Positions 17,022 through 25,808 of a stretch of 64,000 nucleotides of DNA are shown in pieces. Position 1 is the stretch's first letter, and each line of letters opens with the position of its first letter. Source of the stretch: JAFGXF01 sp963732595 (GTDB lineage Bacteria; Chloroflexota; Anaerolineae; Anaerolineales; Anaerolineaceae); contig CAVSZZ010000001.1 of assembly GCA_963732595.1 (NCBI GenBank), positions 372,001-436,000 on the forward strand. Direction: 5' to 3'. The position numbers were made by a program, and so were the translations under genes. The notes beneath the pieces were generated by a model. That model did no database searches. It saw only the letters and a list, made by a program, of their open reading frames with translations, and was not told the origin of the DNA.

Positions 17022-19124
17022 CTATACAAACCGAATAAAAACCAGCAACATATCGATGATTTTGATGCCGATGAATGGTGCGATCAAACCACCCAGGCCA
17101 TATACCAGCAGATTCTCGCGCAGGAGCTGCTGGGCAGGTTTGGGATGGTATGGAACACCATGCAAAGCCAGTGGAATTAATGCGACGATAATCAATGCAT
17201 TGAAAATCACCGCAGACAGGATTGCGCTCTGGGGAGTTGCCAGGTGCATGAAATTCATTGCAGCCAAAGCCGGATAAGTCGATGCGAAAGCTGCCGGGAT
17301 GATGGCAAAATATTTACTGACGTCATTGGCGAGGCTGAATGTGGTCAATGCACCACGCGTCATCAGCAATTGTTTTCCGATCTCCACAATGTCTATCAGT
17401 TTCGTCGGGTTGCTGTCCAGATCCACCATGTTTGCAGCTTCCCGCGCCGGTTGGGTGCCGGTATTCATGGCAACTGCCACATCCGCCTGAGCCAGTGCGG
17501 GAGCATCGTTGGTACCGTCACCTGTCATGGCAACCAGTCGACCGCCGGCCTGGTATTCCCGGATGAGCTTTAGTTTGGTTTCAGGAGTTGCCTGAGCCAG
17601 GAAATCATCCACTCCGGCTTCAGCGGATATGGCAGCCGCAGTGATCGGATTATCCCCGGTAATCATCACCGTTTTAATCCCCATCTTGCGCAGCTGGGTG
17701 AAACGCTCTTTAATCCCACCTTTGACGATATCTTTAAGATGGATCACTCCGAGAGCCAATCCGTCCCGGGCGACGACAAGCGGTGTGCCACCAGTGCTGG
17801 CAATCGCTTCCACCATCTGACCAAGTTCATCAGGAGGGTTATTACCATCCGATTGGATCAATGCCAGGATGGTATCTGGCGCACCCTTGCGAATCTTTAC
17901 ACCGTCAAAATCCACACCAGACATGCGCGTCTGGGCGGTAAACGGAATAAAATGCATACCGCCCGGTGCCTTCTGGCTGACCCCCATCACCTGCCCGCGC
18001 AAGCCATACTTTTCCTTGGCCAATACGACAATCGAGCGTCCTTCGGGAGTTTCGTCCACCAACGAAGCCAGTTGGGCTGCCTCTGCCAGCTCGCGTGGAT
18101 CCACACCACCGACCGGGATAAACGCCACCGCCTGGCGGTTTCCAAGCGTAATCGTCCCGGTTTTATCCAGCAGCAGAACATCCACATCCCCGGCTGCCTC
18201 CACCGCACGACCAGACATTGCAATGACATTATGCTGTATCAACCGGTCCATACCAGCGATGCCAATAGCTGATAACAATCCACCGATGGTCGTCGGGATC
18301 AGGCAAATAAGCAGAGCCACCAACACCGTAATGGTGATGGGTGTCCCCTGTCCAGCTGCCGAGACACTGAATTGGGAAAAAGGGAACAGCGTGACGCAGA
18401 CAACCAGGAACAAGATCGTGAAACTGGAGAGCAGGATGCTTAAGGCGATCTCATTGGGCGTTTTTTGCCGCCTGGCGCCCTCGACCATCGATATCATCTG
18501 GTCCAGGAAACCCTGGCCGGGGTTGGTACTGACACGAACGATCAACCAGTCAGACAACAAGTGGGTGCCGCCGGTAACAGCCGAGCGGTCCCCTCCGGAT
18601 TCACGCACGACGGGAGCAGATTCCCCGGTCACGGCGCTTTCATCCACCGAAGCGATGCCATATACGATTTCACCATCCGCTGGCAGTATGTCTCCGGCTT
18701 CGACCAGATAGAGATCGTTTTTTCGTAACGTGGAGGAAGAAACAAGTGCGACGTGCTGACGGGCAGTTTCCAGGTTTTCGATTTGCCTGCGCAGGTATTT
18801 GGCAGGAGTATCCTGGCGGGCTCTGCGCAAAGACTCAGCCTGGGCTTTGCCACGCCCTTCTGCCAGCGCTTCCGAGAAATTTGCGAACAGGAGGGTGATC
18901 CACAGCCAGAGCGTAATCGCACCGGTGAAACCAGCCATGACCTCACTCCCTTCGACCAATTCCTGAACCCATAACAAGGTGGTCAAGAGGCTGCCAACTT
19001 CAACTACAAACATGACCGGATTGCGGACTTGCCTCCGGGGATCAAGCTTGAGAAATGCATCAAGCATTGCCCTGCGGTAAATTTTCAGGCGTCGGGCGAT
19101 CGATTGAGGATCGTTCATCATCAT
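17022..19124 (-). CDS. kdpB: KdpB catalytic P-type ATPase subunit
   Basis: Protein of 700 residues. It has the P-type ATPase phosphorylation motif DKTGT with Asp320, the TGES actuator loop (about 166-169), the hinge motif TGDGTNDAPAL and the usual membrane helices. KdpB hydrolyses ATP to drive K+ import through KdpA. There are three possible starts (ATG ATG ATG at 19116-19124); GGGAGG at the end of kdpA is best spaced for the first. Length and motifs are normal. Confidence 0.97.
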   Translation of the reverse strand: MMMNDPQSIARRLKIYRRAMLDAFLKLDPRRQVRNPVMFVVEVGSLLTTLLWVQELVEGSEVMAGFTGAITLWLWITLLFANFSEALAEGRGKAQAESLRRARQDTPAKYLRRQIENLETARQHVALVSSSTLRKNDLYLVEAGDILPADGEIVYGIASVDESAVTGESAPVVRESGGDRSAVTGGTHLLSDWLIVRVSTNPGQGFLDQMISMVEGARRQKTPNEIALSILLSSFTILFLVVCVTLFPFSQFSVSAAGQGTPITITVLVALLICLIPTTIGGLLSAIGIAGMDRLIQHNVIAMSGRAVEAAGDVDVLLLDKTGTITLGNRQAVAFIPVGGVDPRELAEAAQLASLVDETPEGRSIVVLAKEKYGLRGQVMGVSQKAPGGMHFIPFTAQTRMSGVDFDGVKIRKGAPDTILALIQSDGNNPPDELGQMVEAIASTGGTPLVVARDGLALGVIHLKDIVKGGIKERFTQLRKMGIKTVMITGDNPITAAAISAEAGVDDFLAQATPETKLKLIREYQAGGRLVAMTGDGTNDAPALAQADVAVAMNTGTQPAREAANMVDLDSNPTKLIDIVEIGKQLLMTRGALTTFSLANDVSKYFAIIPAAFASTYPALAAMNFMHLATPQSAILSAVIFNALIIVALIPLALHGVPYHPKPAQQLLRENLLVYGLGGLIAPFIGIKIIDMLLVFIRFV

Positions 19125-19130
19125 TTTTTA

Positions 19131-20846
19131 CTACCTCCCAAGACCTTGCATCAACTGCTGCACGATTGGACCCAGAGCTAACGCTGGCAGGAAACTGAGT
19201 GCTCCAACGATGACGATCACGCCGATCAACCAAGCCACAAAGAGCGGGGTATGGGTGGACAATGTGCCTGAACTCACCGCCACTTTCTTCTTCACTGAAA
19301 GCGATCCGGCCATTGCCAGTACCGGAATGATCAAGGCATATCGGGCGATCAACATGGCTGTGCCAAGGATTGAATTGTAGAAAGGGCTGTTCGCATCAAG
19401 CCCGGCAAAAGCCGAACCATTGTTATTGCCGGCAGAAGAAAATGCATATAATACCTCGCTGTAACCTTGGGGACCGGGGTTGAATATCCCCGCCCGTCCT
19501 GCCGGAACAATCAAGGCGGTGGCTGTGCCGAGTAAAACTGTTAGAGCAGGGATCAGAACGATCAACACCGCCATTTTCATCTCGAAGATTTCGATCTTTT
19601 TACCAAGGTATTCAGGTGTTCTTCCAACCATCAAGCCAGCGACAAAGACGGCAATAAAAATAAAAGCTAGCATTCCATACAAACCGGAACCGACCCCGCC
19701 AAAGATCACCTCACCCATTTGCATCAACCACATTGGCACCATCCCACCAATCGGAGTATAAGAATCAAGCATAGAATTCACCGAGCCATTCGATGCAGCC
19801 GTGGTAACAGTCGACCATAAAGCTGAATTGGCAATACCGAAGCGCACATCCTTTCCTTCCAGATTGCCCTGTGACTGGTCGATGCCCAGTGAAGTAAACA
19901 TCGGATTTCCCTGAGATTCTGCCCAAATCGTGATGCCCCCCATTACCACCAGCACCAGGGTCATCGCGATAAGGATCACCCACCCCTGGCGAGTATCACC
20001 CACCATCTTCCCATAGGTATAAGTCAGCGCTGCAGGAATGAGCAGGATGGCCAACATTTCCAGGAAATTGGACAACGGGGTGGGATTCTCGAAAGGGTGC
20101 GCGGAGTTAACATTAAAGTAACCGCCACCATTCGTTCCCAATTGTTTGATCGCAACTTGCGAAGCTGCCGGTCCCAGCGGCAAAACCTGGGTGTCCAAAG
20201 TTGAAGCCTGATCCAAAACATTGATAACCGGGTAGGTCTTGAATGACTGAACCACACCCTGCGACACCAGGGCAATTGCCAGGATAATCGATAGTGGCAG
20301 AAGGATATGCAGAATCGTGCGGGTCAAATCCACCCAAAAATTACCAATCTTACGGGTTGTATGCCGGGAAATCCCCCGGATAAGCCCGACCATGACCGCC
20401 ATTCCTGTAGCAGCTGACAAAAAATTCTGTACAGTCAGACCAAGTATTTGGGTGAGCGGGCTCAGTGTCGTTTCACCTCCATAACTCTGCCAGTTGGTAT
20501 TCGAGGTAAAACTGGCAGCTATGTTGAAAGCCAGATCGGGTGAAACCTCTCCAAGTGCCTGCGGATTGAGAGGGAGGTGGTTTTGAAATCGCAGCAAAAT
20601 GTAGAGAAAAGCTAAACCAATCAGATTGAAGATTAACAATGCCCCCGCATACGTTTTCCATCCCATCTCATCACCGTGCTTTATTCCAGCAAGACGATAT
20701 AGTAATCGCTCAATAGGCGTAATAATTGGCGAAAGCACTGTCCGCTCGCCCTGATAGACCTGTGCCATATAGAGACCAAGAGGTCGTACCAGGATTAACA
20801 GGACGAACAGATAAATGATTATTTGAAGCAAGTTGGACAGAGTCAT
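19131..20846 (-). CDS. kdpA: KdpA K+-translocating subunit
   Basis: Protein of 571 residues starting MTLSNLLQIIIYLFVLLI. The open frame reaches upstream to 20888, but ATG 20846 is chosen because it overlaps the kdpF stop as ATGA and gives the normal KdpA N-terminus. About ten membrane helices carry the four selectivity-filter regions, including FNTNWQSYGGE-like (TSNTNWQSYGGETTLS), LGTNGGGYFNVNSAHPFENPT, and SSAGNNNGSAFAGL. It forms the K+ pathway of the Kdp pump. Confidence 0.97.
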   Translation of the reverse strand: MTLSNLLQIIIYLFVLLILVRPLGLYMAQVYQGERTVLSPIITPIERLLYRLAGIKHGDEMGWKTYAGALLIFNLIGLAFLYILLRFQNHLPLNPQALGEVSPDLAFNIAASFTSNTNWQSYGGETTLSPLTQILGLTVQNFLSAATGMAVMVGLIRGISRHTTRKIGNFWVDLTRTILHILLPLSIILAIALVSQGVVQSFKTYPVINVLDQASTLDTQVLPLGPAASQVAIKQLGTNGGGYFNVNSAHPFENPTPLSNFLEMLAILLIPAALTYTYGKMVGDTRQGWVILIAMTLVLVVMGGITIWAESQGNPMFTSLGIDQSQGNLEGKDVRFGIANSALWSTVTTAASNGSVNSMLDSYTPIGGMVPMWLMQMGEVIFGGVGSGLYGMLAFIFIAVFVAGLMVGRTPEYLGKKIEIFEMKMAVLIVLIPALTVLLGTATALIVPAGRAGIFNPGPQGYSEVLYAFSSAGNNNGSAFAGLDANSPFYNSILGTAMLIARYALIIPVLAMAGSLSVKKKVAVSSGTLSTHTPLFVAWLIGVIVIVGALSFLPALALGPIVQQLMQGLGR

Positions 20847-20935
20847 CCAAACCACTCCGGTTTGATGAGTGATATGAACAGGTAACAAAGCAATAACAGC
20901 GCAATCACACCGGCCAGGATTACGTAACCATTCAT
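20843..20935 (-). CDS. kdpF: KdpF small subunit
   Basis: A 30-residue single-helix peptide starting MNGYVILAGVIALLLLCYLF and ending in KPEWFG, the expected KdpF C-terminus (xPExF). GGAGG lies eight bases before the ATG. The stop TGA overlaps the kdpA start. KdpF is a lipid-like stabiliser of the KdpABC complex and is often missed by gene callers because of its size. Confidence 0.9.
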   Translation of the reverse strand: MNGYVILAGVIALLLLCYLFISLIKPEWFG

Positions 20936-20936
20936 T

Positions 20937-21029
20937 TCAATCCTCCATCAGGTGACCGCATAGACTGAAGAACCCCCCCATGAGCAAAGAAAAACCGATC
21001 AACAGCACAACAACGAACAGGTCAGTCAT
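20937..21029 (-). CDS. Small membrane peptide upstream of kdpF
   Basis: A 30-residue ORF starts at ATG 21029 (MTDLFVVVLLIGFSLLMGGF) with AAGGTG about five bases upstream. Its stop is one base before the kdpF ATG (TGA-A-ATG). It is one hydrophobic helix followed by SLCGHLMED. Similar very short helix peptides with a C-x-x-L end are, from memory, common just before kdpF in many bacteria but have no assigned role. Position and start signal make it likely to be translated as the first cistron of the kdp operon. Confidence 0.65.
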   Translation of the reverse strand: MTDLFVVVLLIGFSLLMGGFFSLCGHLMED

Positions 21030-21030
21030 A

Positions 21031-21110
21031 ATCACCTTTTCCATCTGGAATTACTGTACACTCATGCGTGTAAAATATTCAGCAAGAAAATACAAAAAAG
21101 TGTCAAGAAC
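21031..21110 (-). promoter_or_regulatory. kdp operon promoter region with T-rich element
   Basis: Upstream of the first small cistron the minus strand reads TTGACACTTTTTTGTATTTT (from 21106 down), with TTGACA a perfect -35. No good -10 stands at 16-18 bases, as is usual for activator-dependent promoters. The T-rich string resembles the T-rich KdpE-binding region of the E. coli kdp promoter as I recall it. KdpE encoded in the same operon is the obvious candidate activator. Confidence 0.45.
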
Positions 21111-21172
21111 TAATCAAGGATTTGGGAAAAGTGATTTTTGAGGTAAAGAAAAACCTCAGGGAATACTTGAAA

Positions 21173-21194
21173 TGTGCCGGTGCAAACCGGCACA
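21173..21194 (-). terminator. Hairpin after kimA, probable terminator
   Basis: Nine-base arms TGTGCCGGT (21173-21181) and ACCGGCACA (21186-21194) enclose a GCAA loop (TTGC on the minus strand). It lies 22 bases past the stop of the KimA-like gene. Only TTT follows on the minus strand, so it is a weak intrinsic terminator or an mRNA 3' stabiliser. A second, smaller inverted repeat (TGAGGT/ACCTCA) lies at 21139-21158. Confidence 0.5.
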
Positions 21195-21215
21195 TTCTTA
21201 TTGCAGACCAAGGCT

Positions 21216-23150
21216 TTAATCCACCTGATATGGGACTTCCAGGATAACGATATTGTTACGATTTAGCAGGCTGCGGCGGATCATTTCTGCAGTGCGGGTA
21301 TGCAGCCCACGTGTCCACCATCGGCGCGAATTGAACTGTGGAACAACGATGGTGATGCCTTCATTGGGACCGAGCTGCTCTGAAAGTTGATCAATGTACT
21401 CGAGCAAGGGTTCCATGAATTCGCGATATGGTGAATTCAGGACCACCAGGCGAATTCCTTCGCCCCAAACGGCCCATTTTTGCTCGATTTTTTCGGTCTC
21501 TTTCTGGTCGATGCTGATATGCAATGCTGTCAAGTCCATGGAAAGCGTGCTGGCATACCTCAACGCCATCAGGGTACCATTATGCACGCCACCGATCGGC
21601 ATGATCACCCGGTTACGTGTCCAGCGCTTCTGATAGACATGATTATCCAAGGATAGATGCTTTGCCAATCCTTTGTAATGATGGTGAATGGTAAAGAAGC
21701 TTGAGACCAATAAAGGAATCAGGATGATGACAACCCAGGCGCCGTCCTTGAATTTCGTCACAGCAAAAATGACCATAACGATGGCCGTCAAGAGTGCACC
21801 GAAACCATTGATACACATCTTCACGGTCCAGCCTTTTTCATATTCAACAGTGGAACCCTTTTCAATGATCTCCTCCCCCGGTTTCAAGTGACCGGATTTC
21901 CACCAACGGCGGGCCATGCCGGTTTGCGAAAGCGTGAAGGACAGGAAGACCCCGATGGCATACAAGGGAATTAGAGCGGAGACACTGGCTTTAAAGAGGA
22001 TGACCAGGATGGAGGCGAAAGCCGCCAAGGTCATAATCCCGCGGGAAAACACCAACCGGCTGCCGATCGCCGTCAGTTGCTTGGGTAGAAAACCATCCCC
22101 GGCCTGCAAGGCACTCAGGCGGGGAAAATCCGCGAAAGCCGTATTGGCCGCCATGATCAGGATGATCGTAATAGAAGAGATGGTTGCCAGATAGAGGACA
22201 CCGCGGTTGGCATACACCGTCCGGGCAATCTGGGATACGACAGTCTCACTTTCAGAAGGGATTGCCCCGATCTTGAGGGCCAGGAAAGAGGTGGCGATCA
22301 GCATGGCACCCAGGATGCCGGCCATCCAAACCAGGGTTGCGCTGGCATTCTTACTGCGTGGTTCCTTAAAGGCGGTAATCCCATTGGAAATAGCCTCAAC
22401 GCCGGTCAGGGAGGTTGTGCCATTGGCGAAAGCCTTCAGGATCAGGAAGACCGTGACCGGTTGGATGAGATCCATTTCCGCTGTGGGAGGGCCTACAACC
22501 CCACCCAGGCTGCCGGTGGCATATTTCACTAATCCCACGATCAGGGTGGTGAACATCATTGCCAGAAAGAAGTAGGTCGGAATGGCAAATGTAATACCGG
22601 ACTCCTTCACCCCCCTCAAATTGATGAGCATGATCAGGAGGATCATGGCTACGGCTATCTCCACCCGGTAGATGTAAAGGACCGGATAGGCAGATGTGAT
22701 CTGCAGGACTCCCGAGGAGATGGAAACAGCCACGGTGAGTATATAATCGGTTAATAGCGCTGCGCCGGCCGCTTGGGCCGGCAGCTCGCCCAGGTTATCA
22801 CGGGCAACAATATAAGCTCCACCACCACCCGGGTAGGCGTGGATGGTCTGCCGGTATGAAAACACCAGGATGGCAAGCAGAGTGACGATGGCCAGGATCA
22901 GAGGCAGGGTTAAATGCAAGGCAGCTGCGCCCGCCAGCATCAGGATCGTCATCAGTTCCTGGGGACCATAGGCAACGGAGGAAAGCGCGTCAGAGGAAAA
23001 TACCGCCAGACCGACCACTTTACCGATCGCCTGGTGAGCTGCATCCGATGTCGCGATAGGTTTTCCGAGGAAGAACCGCGACCAGGTGGGATTTGGCTCC
23101 CGGTCAATGTCCGTCTTGTAAATATTGTTGTACAAGGGATGAATTTGCAT
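21216..23150 (-). CDS. KimA-type high-affinity K+ transporter (APC/KUP-like)
   Basis: Protein of 644 residues with about 12 membrane helices and a C-terminal cytosolic domain. Segments such as LAVFSSDALSSVAYG, FSYRQTIHAYPGGGGAYIVARDNLGE, LTDYILTVAVSISSG, FANGTTSLTGVEAISNGI, PLYAIGVFLSFTLSQTGMARRW and a tail with an RVIMPIGGVHNGTLMALRYA stretch closely follow Bacillus subtilis KimA (YdaO), a K+:H+ symporter that binds c-di-AMP through its C-terminal domain. Older annotation would say amino acid permease. It ends just before the kdp operon on the same strand, so the two K+ systems are neighbours. No ydaO-type riboswitch was seen in the 231 bases upstream. Confidence 0.8.
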   Translation of the reverse strand: MQIHPLYNNIYKTDIDREPNPTWSRFFLGKPIATSDAAHQAIGKVVGLAVFSSDALSSVAYGPQELMTILMLAGAAALHLTLPLILAIVTLLAILVFSYRQTIHAYPGGGGAYIVARDNLGELPAQAAGAALLTDYILTVAVSISSGVLQITSAYPVLYIYRVEIAVAMILLIMLINLRGVKESGITFAIPTYFFLAMMFTTLIVGLVKYATGSLGGVVGPPTAEMDLIQPVTVFLILKAFANGTTSLTGVEAISNGITAFKEPRSKNASATLVWMAGILGAMLIATSFLALKIGAIPSESETVVSQIARTVYANRGVLYLATISSITIILIMAANTAFADFPRLSALQAGDGFLPKQLTAIGSRLVFSRGIMTLAAFASILVILFKASVSALIPLYAIGVFLSFTLSQTGMARRWWKSGHLKPGEEIIEKGSTVEYEKGWTVKMCINGFGALLTAIVMVIFAVTKFKDGAWVVIILIPLLVSSFFTIHHHYKGLAKHLSLDNHVYQKRWTRNRVIMPIGGVHNGTLMALRYASTLSMDLTALHISIDQKETEKIEQKWAVWGEGIRLVVLNSPYREFMEPLLEYIDQLSEQLGPNEGITIVVPQFNSRRWWTRGLHTRTAEMIRRSLLNRNNIVILEVPYQVD

Positions 23151-23292
23151 AATTACTGCCTTTATTTCAATAACTTACAATAAATAGCACATTCGGTATC
23201 AAGGTAATGGCAAGAAACCTGTTGCCTATGTCAAGAAAACGTCAAGAACGATGGTAAATCGCATGTTTTCAAATGGATGTATTTAATAATTC

Positions 23293-23320
23293 TTGATTAG
23301 GACAAGATCAGTGCTATGAT
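23293..23320 (+). promoter_or_regulatory. Sigma-70-type promoter of the Fe-S protein gene
   Basis: TTGATT (23293-23298) and TATGAT (23315-23320) are separated by 16 bases. The gene starts at 23382 with GGAGG about nine bases upstream of the ATG. Confidence 0.6.
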
Positions 23321-23381
23321 GGGCATGTAAATAATTTTAGATAGAACAAAGGGTTTCACTCCTTGATCATGGAGGCAAGAA

Positions 23382-24437
23382 ATGTCCGGTAATGTCTATG
23401 AACAACTCGCGGAAGCACTCGACAGGCTCCCAAATGGCTACCCCAAGACTCCTTCCAGGGTTGAGCTGCGCATCCTTCAGAAGATCTTCTCACCGGAAGA
23501 AGCGGGGCTGGCCAGCCTCTTGACTGGACGTTATGAAACGACCGCTGAGATCACTTCACGAGCGGGTGTTGTGGCGGATGATATGAACCGTCAGCTCTTC
23601 AGGATGGCTCAGCGAGGGATGGTTTGGATCGAAAAACAGGACGGGCGGGCACGTTTCCGCCTGGCGCCATTCGTGGTTGGCGTCTATGAAGCTCAATTGG
23701 AAATGATGGATCATGAGCTGGCACACCTGGTCGAGGATTACTTTCTCGAGGGCGGTGTCCAGGGATTGATGACCCCCCAACCTTCCATTCACCGGGTCGT
23801 CCCGGCCCAGAAGGCCATTAAATCCGAGTGGATCCTGCCGTATGACGATATTCGCAGCATCATCCTGGATTCGAAAAGCTTCAACGTCCGCGATTGCATC
23901 TGTCGGGTACAGCAGGATCAGATCGGGAAACCCTGTCATTTTCCCGTCCACACTTGTCTGAACTTTTCCCCGAACGTGCGCTCGGCTTACCCGGGCGATG
24001 TCAGCCAAACCGAAGCGCTTGAATTACTCGATCAATGCGAAGAGGTAGGCCTGGTACACACAGTCAGCAATGTCGCCCATGGTGTCTTCTACGTCTGCAA
24101 CTGTTGCGGATGTTGCTGCGGCATTCTGAGGGGGATCACAGAATTCGGCATCGAGAGTTCGGTGGCACACGCCAATTACTATGCCGTCATCGAATCAGAA
24201 GCCTGTTCGGGCTGTGGCACGTGTATCGAGCGCTGCCATGTCAAGGCCATCTCCGATCAGAATGGCATCTCGGTCGTCGACATGGAACGCTGCATCGGCT
24301 GCGGTTTATGCGTGACTGGTTGCACCGGCAGTGCTGCCCGGCTGGTGCGCCGGCCGGAGGCCGAGACCATCCACCCGCCCCAGGATTTCATGGATTGGGA
24401 GGCGAAAAGGCTCCAGTTTCGGGGACTGGCGCAATAA
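23382..24437 (+). CDS. Fe-S protein with winged-helix-like N-terminus and two 4Fe-4S ferredoxin motifs
   Basis: Protein of 351 residues. The N-terminal about 100 residues resemble a winged-helix domain (ETTAEITSRAGVVADDMNRQLFRMAQRGMVWIE). The middle has a cysteine-rich site: DCICR, then PCHFP and HTC, then CNCCGCCCG. The C-terminus has two classical ferredoxin motifs, CSGCGTCIERC and CIGCGLCVTGC. Similar proteins occur in anaerobes and are annotated only as 4Fe-4S binding proteins. The combination suggests an electron-transfer or redox-sensing role in the cytoplasm. It stands alone with its own promoter and converges on the PfkB gene. True function unknown. Confidence 0.75.
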   Translation: MSGNVYEQLAEALDRLPNGYPKTPSRVELRILQKIFSPEEAGLASLLTGRYETTAEITSRAGVVADDMNRQLFRMAQRGMVWIEKQDGRARFRLAPFVVGVYEAQLEMMDHELAHLVEDYFLEGGVQGLMTPQPSIHRVVPAQKAIKSEWILPYDDIRSIILDSKSFNVRDCICRVQQDQIGKPCHFPVHTCLNFSPNVRSAYPGDVSQTEALELLDQCEEVGLVHTVSNVAHGVFYVCNCCGCCCGILRGITEFGIESSVAHANYYAVIESEACSGCGTCIERCHVKAISDQNGISVVDMERCIGCGLCVTGCTGSAARLVRRPEAETIHPPQDFMDWEAKRLQFRGLAQ

Positions 24438-24483
24438 CAAGTCAGCCAGTATTTGTCGAATCACTAATCAGTTCAAACGTGAA

Positions 24484-25602
24484 TTAGAGGCTGGTCTGAT
24501 TTTTCTTCAGGAACTGCTCCGGTTCCGACCGGCTGGTCCAGCCGGAGCGGATGCGCTGCCAGGTCTCCTCCCAGGTACGCAGGCCACTCAGGGCATCCGG
24601 AGCCTCCACACAACTGGCTCCCACCCCCAGGGCGGCTTTCAAGGCATCCTGTGGCGGGACTCCCCGCAGGATCGCAGACAGAAAACCTGCCACGGTCACA
24701 TCTCCTGCACCGGTGGTTCCAATCACCTCGACCTTGAAACACGGCAGCCAGGCTTCAAAATCCCCCCACACTTCCAAATCCTGCGGGGATGCCGACCCCA
24801 AGCCCCCAAGGACGGCCAAGCTGGCTGTGCGCAGATAAAGCCCCCGGTCACCCAGCTTAAGCAGGACCATTTTTGTGCCCATTCCCAGTAACACATCACT
24901 GACCTCAGACAGTAGGCGGGCAGTGGGAACGGGGTTGGACCTGCGCCACAACATGAATGAGATCTCTTCCAGGCTGGGAACGAATACATCCACCCAGGGG
25001 AGTACCCTTTTTAATATAGCCGGCCAATCAGCCCGCCCGGCCGGAGAATCCGGATCGGGAAATGCCAGGTCGAGTGAAGTGGTGAGACCGCAGACTTTAA
25101 CCCGCCGGAACAATGTCTCCAGTTCCCGCCCTTCCTGCACATACATTCTGGCCATTACCGGTGGATAACCAAAATGGAACAGGCGCGCACCCTCAAGGTC
25201 AATATCATGGATATCCGCTGCGGAAAAATCATCATTCGCGCCAGGATGATGTAAAAAGCGTCGGTCACTTCCTGGCGGGCTGATCACAATCGAGTAGGAT
25301 GTGTTCGAGTCAGCGCAACTGAGGATGCTTTCTTCCAATCCACCCCCGTATGAAGCGATGGCGTGGCGTAAGGCATGACCTAGTTGGTCATCGCCCACCC
25401 GCGCGATCAGGCGTGTTTGAATCCCCAGGCGATGAAGTGCGAGGCCGGTATTGGAGACCGATCCGCCAGGGGTCAGGGTGGCCAGGCCAGTCTGGACCAG
25501 CCGCCCGGGTGTGAAAACGTGATCGAACTGCCCGGGGGCGATCGATGAGAGGTCAGGGATAATATCCAGGCAGATATGTCCAGCAGCAATCGCTTCAGGC
25601 AT
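24484..25602 (-). CDS. PfkB-family carbohydrate kinase
   Basis: Protein of 372 residues from ATG 25602; a TTG at 25611 is an alternative start. It begins EAIAAGHICLDIIPDLS, the usual first strand of ribokinase-like enzymes. It has a GGSVSNTGLALHRLG sugar-binding segment near 50-65 and the anion-hole and base motif GTTGAGDVTVAGF near the C-terminus. Such kinases phosphorylate sugars or nucleosides with ATP. No neighbouring catabolic gene points to the substrate. Both flanking genes run the other way, so it is monocistronic. Confidence 0.85.
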   Translation of the reverse strand: MPEAIAAGHICLDIIPDLSSIAPGQFDHVFTPGRLVQTGLATLTPGGSVSNTGLALHRLGIQTRLIARVGDDQLGHALRHAIASYGGGLEESILSCADSNTSYSIVISPPGSDRRFLHHPGANDDFSAADIHDIDLEGARLFHFGYPPVMARMYVQEGRELETLFRRVKVCGLTTSLDLAFPDPDSPAGRADWPAILKRVLPWVDVFVPSLEEISFMLWRRSNPVPTARLLSEVSDVLLGMGTKMVLLKLGDRGLYLRTASLAVLGGLGSASPQDLEVWGDFEAWLPCFKVEVIGTTGAGDVTVAGFLSAILRGVPPQDALKAALGVGASCVEAPDALSGLRTWEETWQRIRSGWTSRSEPEQFLKKNQTSL

Positions 25603-25808
25603 GCCATTCAATCCCAGGGTGATTCATCGTAAATTGGATCAACTCCCTTCAATGATACGCTACTTTAGCAACCAGCGGCAATACCAACTTGTTAATTGGA
25701 AATTCACCCGTGTCAATCGGGTCGGGCTGATATTCTATGCCAGTTCTTAACCGCAAAGCACCCGGATTGTTATAAAATCAGGGCTGTTTTCATTAGAACC
25801 ATCGACTT

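Noticed and set aside
23151..23381. c-di-AMP (ydaO) riboswitch ahead of the KimA-like gene
   Set aside because: The region is AT-rich and lacks the conserved paired elements. It contains no segment resembling the ydaO core.
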